The notes: generated by a model not told the origin, from the letters alone. A stretch of DNA of 39,730 bases from DASZMJ01 sp035551935 (GCA_035551935.1 DASZMJ010000355.1:1-39730); one strand, 5' to 3'; shown: positions 18,174-25,770, counted from the stretch's first letter. Numbers and translations are program-made.

Positions 18174-19865
18174 ATGGCCACCCGCCGCACCAGGCTGCAT
18201 CTGATCGACCTGCTGATGATGGTGGTCCTCTGCGGCCTGATCGCCGCCGCGGTGCGGTGGTTCCTCGAGTGGAGGGAGATGATCGGGGCACCTGGGCCGC
18301 CGCCGGCCGGGTTGACCTTCGGAGGCTTCTTCGGGCTCGTCTTCGCCTTCCTCGCCTGGTCCGTCGCCTGGAGGATGATCCGAGGCAAGCGAGCCGGCCC
18401 CGAGTGCCGCGAGTGCGGGCGGCACTTCGTCCCCGGCGCGCGGAAGGGGGATGCGGCCGAACGCTGCCTGAGCTGTCGCCAGCGGTCCTTCGGGCCGGCG
18501 GAGTTGAAGAAGGAAGAAACCAAGGGCCGGACCTGCGCCCTCGTCCTCCTCGTCTGCGTCACGATCCTCGTGGGCGTCCGCCTCTCGGACTTCGTGGCGG
18601 CGCACTTCGGGGACTGGTACTGGGTCGCTTTGCCGCTGGTCTCGGCCGGGGCGGTGGTCGGGGCGATCGTCCTGCTCATCCTCGCGCTGATCGTCGTGAC
18701 GAGGGTCCGGCACCGGCTCCTGAGGCGGGAGCATCTCGCGCTGGCGCGGGCCCGGAAGGTCACCGGCGAGGATGGCGAACTCGTCCGGACTGGCACGCGG
18801 ACCGTCTGGTATTCGGGGACGGTCGACCCGGTCCCGCTGCTGACCGACGCGGAGGAGGCCGTGCGGCGCCGGGCCACGGCCATGCTCGGCGAGTCGGTCG
18901 GGCGTCGGACCCCGCTCCGCATCCTCTGCTTCCATCGGCGCGAGGGCCTGCTGGCCTACGACGTATCGAGGCTCACGAAGCTCTGCAACTTCGACGGCCT
19001 TCGCGACCCCGGACCCGCGACGACCTTCGTCCTCAGCACCGAGGTCGTCCCCCATCGCCTGGCCAGCCCGGAGGCGACGGCCCGAACGTTGTTCGCGGGC
19101 GCCTTGATCGAGGATCTTAAGGGCTTCCCGCTGCGCCTCTGGCTGCAACAGGGGCTCATCGGCGCCCTGGCCGGCGGCGTCGACCGCGACGAGACCGACC
19201 GCCTCAACCGGAAGCTGCTCGCCGCGCTGGCCGTCGGGACGGCACCCGGCCTGGAGCTCTTCCGGATGGAGCCGAAGGCATTCGTCAAGCTCCTGTACCG
19301 CTGGACCCTCCACGACAACTTCGTGCGACGCCTCCAGTTCCTCGCCCAGTCCTGGTCGCTGGTCGAATACCTCGGCGGCGACACGGCGCCCGAGGATCGC
19401 CGGGGCCGGTTCCGAATGTTCGTGAAGGACCTACGGCCGAAGGAGCCCGACGAGGCGGCCTTCGAGCGCCACTTCGGCCACGGTTACGACCGCCTGCTCG
19501 AACTCTGGACGGACTGGGTGCGGGTCCGGGGGGTCGGGACCCATGCCCAGCCGCCACCCGAGGTCCGGCAGGCGATCGTGGGGCGGGTCGTCCCGATCGT
19601 CCGGGATCGCCGGGCACCGGTCATGGAGCGGGTCGTCGCCGTCCGCGAGCTGGGCCGCTTGGGCTACGCCGTAGGCTCGGACGCCCTGATCGACCTGCTG
19701 CGCGAGCCGGCGGAGTTGCCGGTCGAGGAGCTCCTCTGGTCGCTCCGGGCGATCTCCGGCCTGGACCTGGGCGACGACCCGGGGCGCTGGTCGTCGTGGT
19801 TCTCGGGACTCCCCGAGGAGGTCGTCGCGACGCCAGCCGACACCTTGCCGACCCCGGTCACTTGA
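18174..19865 (+). CDS. Multi-pass membrane protein with a zinc ribbon
   Basis: 563 residues, not a recognised family. The first ~65 residues hold two hydrophobic segments (LIDLLMMVVLCGLIAAAV and GGFFGLVFAFLAWSVAW). A small CxxC zinc ribbon (CRECGRHF then CLSCRQ) follows, then two further membrane segments (CALVLLVCVTILVGV and VSAGAVVGAIVLLILALIVV). The C-terminal ~350 residues are soluble, with a central LFAGALIEDLKGFPLRLWLQQGL that resembles a metallopeptidase-like (MA clan) arrangement without an HExxH, and alpha-helical repeats at the end (RVVAVRELGRLGYAVGSDALIDLL, HEAT-like). GGAG lies 8 bases before the ATG. A sensor or assembly role at the membrane is plausible but unproven. Confidence 0.75.
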   Translation: MATRRTRLHLIDLLMMVVLCGLIAAAVRWFLEWREMIGAPGPPPAGLTFGGFFGLVFAFLAWSVAWRMIRGKRAGPECRECGRHFVPGARKGDAAERCLSCRQRSFGPAELKKEETKGRTCALVLLVCVTILVGVRLSDFVAAHFGDWYWVALPLVSAGAVVGAIVLLILALIVVTRVRHRLLRREHLALARARKVTGEDGELVRTGTRTVWYSGTVDPVPLLTDAEEAVRRRATAMLGESVGRRTPLRILCFHRREGLLAYDVSRLTKLCNFDGLRDPGPATTFVLSTEVVPHRLASPEATARTLFAGALIEDLKGFPLRLWLQQGLIGALAGGVDRDETDRLNRKLLAALAVGTAPGLELFRMEPKAFVKLLYRWTLHDNFVRRLQFLAQSWSLVEYLGGDTAPEDRRGRFRMFVKDLRPKEPDEAAFERHFGHGYDRLLELWTDWVRVRGVGTHAQPPPEVRQAIVGRVVPIVRDRRAPVMERVVAVRELGRLGYAVGSDALIDLLREPAELPVEELLWSLRAISGLDLGDDPGRWSSWFSGLPEEVVATPADTLPTPVT

Positions 19866-20411
19866 CCTCGGCGATCTCGGCGCGTCCCCGTGGGTGAGAA
19901 CGAGGGCGGACGGGGCGTTTTCTCCGCCGGTTTTCGGCCGGGATTCCAACTTAAGGGTGTAGAGACCGCTCGCGGGAGGGGCTTTGTGCGCGCCCCGACC
20001 GCAATCCGCCTCGAAGCCCCGGGCCCCATCGATGTCTCCCGACCCTCGAACCCTCGCGCCCTGCCCACCGCGGCCGATCCGCGCGCCGAACGAACCCACG
20101 GGGTTCTGGAGGAGTTGGGGGGACTCTGCCGACGCGGTCGCCTGGCCGCGGCGCGAAACAAAGCCACTTGGCATCCGTTTCTCGGGGGCGCCGAACGAAC
20201 CCACGGCGACCTGGATAAGACGGGTTGACATTGCGGGCACGGTAACGCGGCTTCGGCGCGAAACAAAGCCACTTCACGAGCGGCCGGCGGGCCAGCGCGG
20301 GGCGAAACTCACCGTCGCGGCGAACGAACCCACCGCGCCGAGGCCCCGGCGCGGAACGAACCGAACGGGGTTTTGGGGGATTTGGTCAAGAGATTCCGAC
20401 TCCGTCTCCGA

Positions 20412-20428
20412 AGCAGGCACACTCCGCG
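20412..20428 (+). repeat. Single arm of the 5982-6060 inverted-repeat family
   Basis: The 17 bases agcaggcacactccgcg match the left arm of the inverted repeat at 5982-5998 with one mismatch (16 of 17). No opposite arm follows; the next bases run straight into an array unit. It looks like a remnant or a half-site of the same dispersed repeat family inside the array. Confidence 0.6.
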
Positions 20429-20574
20429 GCGCGAAACGAACCCAACGGGGCATTGGGGATTGTGGTCAAGTTGGATCATCGCTCCGCCTCGATTCGGAAC
20501 GGACCGAACGGGGCATGGGGCGATCTGGGCAGGGAATGCCGGCGGACCGGCCCGGCGCGGAACGAACCAAAGGA

Positions 20575-20597
20575 GGGGGTCGGGGGCCGGGGAGGGG
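20575..20597 (+). other. Candidate G-quadruplex
   Basis: Four runs of at least four G (20575-20579, 20582-20586, 20589-20592, 20594-20597) are separated by loops of 2, 2 and 1 bases, a textbook quadruplex-forming pattern. It sits directly after the array unit at 20554. A second candidate begins at 20510 (runs of 4, 4, 3 and 3 G). Confidence 0.55.
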
Positions 20598-20863
20598 TTT
20601 TCGAGTCGCGGCGCGGAACGAACCGAACGGGGCAATGGAGGGCTTGGGCGAAATAGACTCACACGGAACGAAATCGGGGGACCACCCCGGACCCTGCCGC
20701 CCGACCCCTGGCCCCCGCCGACCTCGGCGGGGTGCTTGTGCTGGGCCGAGGGCGCGACTATCTTGCTGCCTGTCGTACCAGCGGCGACGAACCTTCGTGC
20801 GCGGGGCGGGGCCTCGCCCTGCCCCGGGGACCGATCGCCTTCCCGACGTGAAAGGGCCTTCCC

Positions 20864-21985
20864 ATGGCGAGCGACCAGCCGATCCGCGTGGCGATCATCG
20901 GCCTCGGCTTCGGGGCCGAGTTCATCCCGATCTACCAGAACTACCCCGGCGCCGAGATCGCCGCCATCTGCCGGCGGTCGAAGAAGGACCTCGACGAGTG
21001 CGGCGACCGCTGGAAGATCGCCAGGCGCTACACCGACTTCGATCAGGTGCTCAAGGACCCCGACATCGACGCCGTCCACATCAACTCGCCGATCCGGGAC
21101 CATGCCCCGCAGAGCCTCGCGGCCCTGAAGGCCGGCAAGCACGTCGCCTGCACCGTGCCGATGGCCACCTCGGTCGACGACTGCCGCGCGCTCGTCGAGG
21201 CGCAGCGGAAGTCGGGCAAGGTCTACATGATGATGGAGACGGTCGTCTACAGCCGCGAGTACCTGTTCGTCAAGGAGCTGTACGACCAGGGGGAACTCGG
21301 CCGCGTCCAGTTCCTCCGCGGCAGCCACCAGCAGGACATGGAGGGCTGGCCGGGCTACTGGGAGGGCCTGCCGCCGATGCACTACGCGACCCACTGCGTC
21401 AGCCCGTGCCTGGCGCTGCTGGGCAAGCACGCCGAGAGCGTCGTCTGCCACGGCTCGGGCCGGATCGACGAGAAGCTCATCCCCAAGTATGGCAGCCCGT
21501 TCGCCATCGAGACGGCCACGTTCAAGCTCAAGGGCTCCGACGTCTGCGCCGAGGTGACGCGGAGCCTCTTCAACGTCGCCCGCCAGTACCGCGAGAGCTT
21601 CGACGCCTACGGCGACAAGAAGAGCTTCGAGTGGCAGCAGGTCGAGGGCGAGGAGCCCGTCATCCACACCCGCGGCCTGCCCGAGCCCGAGATCCCCAAG
21701 CGGATCCACGTGCCCGACTACGCCCCGCGCCTCCCCGAGCCGATCCGGCGGTTCACGACCAGGGGGGTCTACGACGCCGAGGGGGAGCAGCACCTCTCGT
21801 TCACCCAGGGCGGCGGCCACGGCGGCTCGCACCCGCACCTCGTCCACGCCTGGCTCGGCGCCATCCGCGGCGGGCGGCCCGCCTTGCCCGACGCCGAGAC
21901 CTCCGCCAACTGGACCATGGTCGGCCTCTGCGCCCACGAGTCGGCCATGAAGGGGGGCGAGCGGGTCGTCATCCCGACCTTCTGA
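20864..21985 (+). CDS. Gfo/Idh/MocA-like oxidoreductase lacking the EKP lysine
   Basis: 373 residues with a Rossmann N-terminus IIGLGFGAEFIPIY (residues 11-24) for NAD(P). At the position of the family's CEKP motif it reads CTVPMATS (residues 96-103), so the catalytic-site Lys is Val98. The active-site helix region contains PPMHYATHCVSPCLALLG, and the C-terminus has an unusual GGGHGGSHPHLVHAWLGAI. I believe this CTVPMAT subgroup recurs in planctomycetes (recalled, not checked). Its substrate is unknown; an alternative base, or a non-redox role, would be needed. AAAGGG 9 bases before the ATG supports the start. It follows the repeat array directly and is transcribed away from it. Confidence 0.88.
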   Translation: MASDQPIRVAIIGLGFGAEFIPIYQNYPGAEIAAICRRSKKDLDECGDRWKIARRYTDFDQVLKDPDIDAVHINSPIRDHAPQSLAALKAGKHVACTVPMATSVDDCRALVEAQRKSGKVYMMMETVVYSREYLFVKELYDQGELGRVQFLRGSHQQDMEGWPGYWEGLPPMHYATHCVSPCLALLGKHAESVVCHGSGRIDEKLIPKYGSPFAIETATFKLKGSDVCAEVTRSLFNVARQYRESFDAYGDKKSFEWQQVEGEEPVIHTRGLPEPEIPKRIHVPDYAPRLPEPIRRFTTRGVYDAEGEQHLSFTQGGGHGGSHPHLVHAWLGAIRGGRPALPDAETSANWTMVGLCAHESAMKGGERVVIPTF

Positions 21986-22017
21986 TCTCGAATCGCGAGG
22001 TTCGTTCGCCCATCGTC

Positions 22018-22078
22018 GGGCGGGCACCGCCCACCGATCTCCTTGGAGCATAAAGGGATCGGTGGGCGGTGCCCGCCC
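22018..22078. repeat. Second REP-like element: perfect 22-bp inverted repeat
   Basis: Arms 22018-22039 and 22057-22078 are exact reverse complements around a 17-base loop (22040-22056). The arm contains gggcgggcaccgcccacc. It lies 33 bases after the stop of the Gfo/Idh gene and could terminate that transcript, though there is no T tract. Arm length equals that of the element at 5982-6060 but the sequence differs, so these look like two families of the same architecture. Confidence 0.7.
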
Positions 22079-22149
22079 TGCGATGGAACGGCACGGCGAT
22101 TGCTTCCTTCGTAATCGATCACATGGTCAAGAATAATGTGGAGTCGTGG

Positions 22150-22965
22150 ATGGATGTCACCGAACTGACCCGACTGCTCGAAGCCCATCGCGACGGCAAT
22201 CTGCGCACCGAGGACGTCGTCCGCCGGCTCCGGCACGAGCCGTTCGAGCGGGCGGGGGACTTCGCGACCGTGGACCTGCACCGCCGACTGCGTTGCGGGT
22301 TCCCCGAGGTGATCTTCGGCCAGGGGAAGACCGCCGAGCAGATCGCGGCGATCCTGCGGACGCTCCTCGATCACGACCAGGGAGGGCTGGTGACTCGGGT
22401 CGCGCCCGAGGCGGCGGAGTACCTCAAGGCGAGGTTCCCGGGGGGCGAGCACAACGTCCTGGGGCGGACCTTCCGCGTCCGGGCGCCCGGCGAGCCGGGG
22501 CCGAAGGTCGGCCGGGTCGTGGTGGTGACGGCGGGGACCAGCGACCTCCCGGTCGCCGAGGAGGCGCGCGTCACGGCCGAGGCGTGGGATTGCGACGTCG
22601 AGCTGGTGGCCGACGTCGGCGTCGCCGGCCTGCATCGGCTGCTCGGCCGGCTCGATGCATTGGGCGGCGCCGATGCGTTGGTGGTGGTCGCCGGGATGGA
22701 GGGGGCGTTGCCCAGCGTCGTCGGCGGCCTGACGGCCTGCCCGGTGATCGCCGTGCCGACGAGCGTCGGCTACGGGGCCAGCTTCGGCGGCCTGGCGGCC
22801 TTGCTGGGGATGCTCAATAGCTGCGCCTCGAACGTGGTCGTCGTCAACATCGACGCCGGGTTCAACGGCGGCCACGTCGCCGCCCTCATCGCCCGCCGCG
22901 TCGGCCTGGCCCGCCAGGGGGCGACCGACGAGACCTGGCAACCGACCCCCGAGGACCTCGACTGA
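22150..22965 (+). CDS. larB: Nickel-pincer cofactor biosynthesis protein LarB
   Basis: 271 residues. LarB carboxylates nicotinic acid adenine dinucleotide and cleaves the phosphoanhydride, the first step of the nickel-pincer nucleotide used by LarA-type racemases. The family opening fits from residue 1 (LTRLLEAHRDGNLRTEDVV), followed by RCGFPEVIFGQGKT (49-61), AGTSDLPVAEEA, and the core VGYGASFGGLAALLGMLNSC with the catalytic-type Cys225. I chose the ATG at 22150 (GGAG 6 bases upstream) over 22069 or 22123: the earlier starts would translate through the inverted repeat or an AT-rich leader. It shares one base with nnrD (TGATG), so the two are translationally coupled. No larA, larC or larE lies in the window. 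Confidence 0.9.
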   Translation: MDVTELTRLLEAHRDGNLRTEDVVRRLRHEPFERAGDFATVDLHRRLRCGFPEVIFGQGKTAEQIAAILRTLLDHDQGGLVTRVAPEAAEYLKARFPGGEHNVLGRTFRVRAPGEPGPKVGRVVVVTAGTSDLPVAEEARVTAEAWDCDVELVADVGVAGLHRLLGRLDALGGADALVVVAGMEGALPSVVGGLTACPVIAVPTSVGYGASFGGLAALLGMLNSCASNVVVVNIDAGFNGGHVAALIARRVGLARQGATDETWQPTPEDLD

Positions 22966-23894
22966 TGACGCCCGAACGCCCCGACTCCTCGCAGACGCCC
23001 GCCGACGACCGCCCCGCGACCCCCCCGCGTCGCGTCGGGGCCGTGCCCAAGCTGCCGAAGCGCGACCCGGAGGGGCACAAGGGGGATTACGGGTTCGTCC
23101 TCGTGATCGCGGGCGGCCGGGGGATGGCCGGCGCGGCGAGCCTCGTCGGGGCGAGCGCGTTGCGGTCGGGCGCCGGCCTGGTCCGCGTCGCCTGCCCGGC
23201 CGGCGTCCAGCCGACCGTCGCCGGCTTCGAGCCGTGTTACATGACCTATCCCCTCGACGAGGACGCCCAGGGCCTCGCCCGCTTCCCGGCCAACCGCCCG
23301 GCGCTGGAGAAGCTGCTCGACGCGGCGACCGTGCTGGCGATCGGGCCGGGCCTCGGCCAGTCGGACGAGCTCCGGGCCCTGGTGCGCTGGGTGGTCGAGG
23401 AGGTGACGGTCCCGACCGTCATCGACGCCGACGCCCTCAACGCCCTGGTCGGCCAGACCGAGCTGCTGGGGAGCCTGTCGCGGCCCGTCGTCGTCACCCC
23501 GCACCCCGGCGAGTTCGCCCGCCTGACGGGCCGGCCCGTCGCCGAGATCCAGGCCGACCGCGAGCAACACGCCGTCACCCTCGCGCAGCACGCCAGCCAC
23601 CTGACGGTCGTCCTGAAGGGGGCCCGCACCGTCGTCACCGACGGCGGCCGGATCTTCGTCAACACCACCGGCAACCCCGGCATGGCCACCGGCGGCGCCG
23701 GCGACGCCCTGACCGGCGTGATCGCGGCGTTGCTCGGCCAGGGGCTCTCCGCCTTCGACGCCGCCGCGCTCGGCGCCCACGCCCACGGCCTCGCCGGCGA
23801 CATCGCCCGCGAGCACTCCGGCGAGGTCGGCCTCGTCGCCGGCGACATCGTCGACTCGCTCCCCGACGCCTTCGACCTGCTCGGCGCAACCTAA
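22965..23894 (+). CDS. nnrD: ADP/ATP-dependent NAD(P)H-hydrate dehydratase
   Basis: 309 residues. This enzyme dehydrates damaged NAD(P)HX back to NAD(P)H using ADP or ATP. It is the stand-alone C-terminal (YjeF-C, ribokinase-like) domain: KGDYGFVLVIAGGRGMAGAA (39-58), ALRSGAGLVRVACP, ATVLAIGPGLG, VIDADALNAL, TPHPGEFARLTG and the catalytic NPGMATGGAGDALTG with Asp247. The N-terminal epimerase domain (NnrE) is absent. The first ~30 residues are a Pro/Arg-rich extension. Its start codon overlaps the stop of larB; both act on nicotinamide dinucleotide chemistry, though the pairing may be only chance of operon structure. An AT-rich 109-base gap follows before the GH15 gene. Confidence 0.93.
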   Translation: MTPERPDSSQTPADDRPATPPRRVGAVPKLPKRDPEGHKGDYGFVLVIAGGRGMAGAASLVGASALRSGAGLVRVACPAGVQPTVAGFEPCYMTYPLDEDAQGLARFPANRPALEKLLDAATVLAIGPGLGQSDELRALVRWVVEEVTVPTVIDADALNALVGQTELLGSLSRPVVVTPHPGEFARLTGRPVAEIQADREQHAVTLAQHASHLTVVLKGARTVVTDGGRIFVNTTGNPGMATGGAGDALTGVIAALLGQGLSAFDAAALGAHAHGLAGDIAREHSGEVGLVAGDIVDSLPDAFDLLGAT

Positions 23895-24003
23895 ACTTTT
23901 TTATGAACATCTATCGAATACCATCTCATTTGCATTTTTCCGGTACGTCCCGCCGGGTATTCGACCACCGCCCCCGCCGTTGGTCCTCGCGGGGGGCCTG
24001 GCC

Positions 24004-25770
24004 ATGCCGCTGAGGATCGAGGACTACGCGCTGATCGGCGACGGCCGGTCGGCGGCGCTGGTGGGCAACGACGGGTCGATCGACTGGCTCTGCCTGCCGC
24101 GGTTCGACGCGCCCGCCCTCTTCGCGGCGCTCCTCGGCACGCCCGAGCACGGCCGCTGGCGGATCGCGCCGGCCGGGGGCGTCGAGAGGGTCGAGCGGCG
24201 CTACCGGGGCGACTCGATGGTCCTCGAGACCGTCTTCAACACCGGGACGGGCGTCGTGCGGGTCGTCGACGCGATGCCGTTCGGCCGGGCCGGCTCGGGG
24301 GTGACGAGGCTGGTCGAGGGAGTCGACGGGAACGTGGCGATGCGGATGGACCTGGCCATCCGCTTCGACTACGGCTCGAGGCCCCCGTGGCTCCGCAAGG
24401 GGCCGCACGACGTCCGGGCCGTCGCCGGGCCGGACGCGGCGATCCTCCGGGCCGGCGCCGAGCCGAGGATCGAGGGGGACGACGTCGTCGCCGACTTCGA
24501 GGTGGCCGCGGGCCGCTCTCGCGCCTTCGACCTGGCCTGGCACCCTTCGCACGAGGCCCCGCCCCCGCCGATCGCCCCGGAGCGGGCGATCCCGGAGGCC
24601 GAGTCCTGGTGGCGCAACTGGTCGGCCCAGGGGACGCTATCCGGCGCGGATCGCGATGCGGTCGCGCGGTCGCTCTTGACGCTCAAGGCCCTGATCCACG
24701 CCCCGACCGGCGGCATCGTCGCGGCGCCGACGACGTCGTTGCCCGAGCTCATCGGCGGCGGGCGGAACTGGGATTATCGCTACGCCTGGCTCCGCGACTC
24801 GGCCTTCACCCTCGAGGCCCTGCTCGCCGCCGGCCACCTCGACGAGGCCCGCGCCTGGCGGAGCTGGCTCGCCCGGACCCTGGGGGGCCGGCCGAGCGAG
24901 CCCCGGATCATGTACTCGCTCGACGGCCATACCCGCCTGGACGAGTGGGCGATCGACTGGCTCCCCGGCTTCGAGGGGTCGCGGCCCGTCCGCGTCGGCA
25001 ACGCCGCGCACCGGCAGGTCCAGCTCGACGTGCCCGGCGAGGTGCTGGACTCCTTCGACCGCGCCCTCCGGGCCGGCCTCGAGCCCGACCCCGAGGCGGA
25101 CCGCCGCGTGCTCGCCCTGGTCGAGAGCATCGAAGGCCGCTGGCGCGAGGAGGACGAGGGCATCTGGGAGATCCGCGGCAGGCGGCGCCACTTCACGCAC
25201 TCGAAGGTCATGGCCTGGGTCGCCTTCGACCGCGCCCTCAAGGTCGCCGACGCCGTCGGCGCGGCCGACGCCCCGCTCGACCGCTGGCGCGCCACCCGCG
25301 ACGAGATTCATGAGCAAGTCTGCACGTTTGGCTTCGATCGATCGCGGAACACATTCGTCCAATTCTATGGTTCGAGCGACCTCGACGCGAGCCTGCTCGT
25401 GATCCCGCTGGTCGGCTTCCTGCCGGCGGACGACCCGAGGGTGGTCGGGACGGTCGCCGCGATCGGGCGCGAGCTGATGGCCGACGGGTTCGTCCTCCGC
25501 TACCGGCCCGACGCGGAGCTGGAGGGCCTATCCGGCGGCGAGGGGGCCTTCCTCGCCTGCTCGTTCTGGCTCGTCGAGGCGCTGGCCCTCCAGGGGCGAC
25601 GCGAGGAGGCCCGCAGCCTCTTCGACCGCCTGCTCGCGACCCGCAACGACGTCGGCCTGCTCGCCGAGGAGTTCGACCCCCGCGCCGGTCGGCTCCTCGG
25701 CAACTTCCCGCAGGCCTTCTCACACTACGCCCTCGTCCGGGCCGCCCGGGCGCTCGGCGAGGGGGGTTGA
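24004..25770 (+). CDS. GH15 glucoamylase/trehalase-like glycoside hydrolase
   Basis: 588 residues. The N-terminal beta-sandwich opens with IEDYALIGDGRSAALVGNDG and SIDWLCLPRFDAPALFAALL, typical of bacterial GH15 enzymes. The (alpha/alpha)6 catalytic domain has GGGRNWDYRYAWLRDSAF (around residue 255) and a C-terminal LLAEEFDPRAGRLLGNFPQA, whose Glu near residue 555 matches the general base. The family hydrolyses alpha-1,4-glucans or trehalose with inversion; which one cannot be told here. No signal peptide, so it is probably cytoplasmic, for storage glucan or trehalose turnover. ATG at 24004 matches the family start. Its last 51 bases overlap the 3' end of the convergent PEP-CTERM gene. Confidence 0.92.
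   Translation: MPLRIEDYALIGDGRSAALVGNDGSIDWLCLPRFDAPALFAALLGTPEHGRWRIAPAGGVERVERRYRGDSMVLETVFNTGTGVVRVVDAMPFGRAGSGVTRLVEGVDGNVAMRMDLAIRFDYGSRPPWLRKGPHDVRAVAGPDAAILRAGAEPRIEGDDVVADFEVAAGRSRAFDLAWHPSHEAPPPPIAPERAIPEAESWWRNWSAQGTLSGADRDAVARSLLTLKALIHAPTGGIVAAPTTSLPELIGGGRNWDYRYAWLRDSAFTLEALLAAGHLDEARAWRSWLARTLGGRPSEPRIMYSLDGHTRLDEWAIDWLPGFEGSRPVRVGNAAHRQVQLDVPGEVLDSFDRALRAGLEPDPEADRRVLALVESIEGRWREEDEGIWEIRGRRRHFTHSKVMAWVAFDRALKVADAVGAADAPLDRWRATRDEIHEQVCTFGFDRSRNTFVQFYGSSDLDASLLVIPLVGFLPADDPRVVGTVAAIGRELMADGFVLRYRPDAELEGLSGGEGAFLACSFWLVEALALQGRREEARSLFDRLLATRNDVGLLAEEFDPRAGRLLGNFPQAFSHYALVRAARALGEGG

Larger units (their letters stand above)
20083..20680. repeat. Array of about 11 degenerate interspersed repeats
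   Basis: Core words related to 'GGCGCG(A/G)AACGAACC(C/G)AACGGGG' occur at about 20083, 20150, 20188, 20255, 20317, 20348, 20428, 20491, 20554, 20610 and 20661. Exact sub-copies exist: gcgccgaacgaacccacgg at 20083-20101 and 20188-20206; ggcgcgaaacaaagccactt at 20150-20169 and 20255-20274; a 23-base word at 20348-20370 and 20610-20632. Units in the second half carry G-run tails (for example cattggggattgtggtcaag at 20451). Spacing is 38-80 bases with non-conserved DNA between, unlike a CRISPR or a head-to-tail satellite. The gene-like 3' end at 1174-1187 has the same core. Confidence 0.8.
19866..20863. other. Gene-free 1-kb region holding a degenerate repeat array
   Basis: Frames that cross this stretch translate to fragmentary words (NEPT, RRETKP, ERTER on one strand; FVSRR, WVRSAPR on the other) with no domain, no plausible start and no conserved length, so I treat it as non-coding. 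The first ~215 bases hold no gene and nothing I can name. The array described separately fills 20083-20680. The last ~180 bases are GC-rich leader sequence ending in AAAGGG 9 bases before the next start codon. Confidence 0.7.

Noticed and set aside
17955..19313. N-terminal extension of the DUF2314 protein to 906 residues
   Set aside because: It would lie antisense to the zinc-ribbon membrane protein and is low-complexity Arg/Pro/Asp sequence. The start at 17954 gives a coherent protein.
20083..20680. Reading the array as a CRISPR
   Set aside because: Repeats are degenerate, spacing ranges from 38 to 80 bases, and no cas gene is present.
19984..22053. A 689-codon open frame running through the repeat array and the Gfo/Idh gene
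   Set aside because: Its second half is an out-of-frame shadow of a clear Gfo/Idh/MocA gene, and its first half is made of repeat words. Long open frames on any strand are expected at this GC content.
22069..22149. Longer larB starts at 22069 or 22123
   Set aside because: The first lies inside the right arm of the inverted repeat; the second has no ribosome binding site. LarB homologues begin at the equivalent of 22150.
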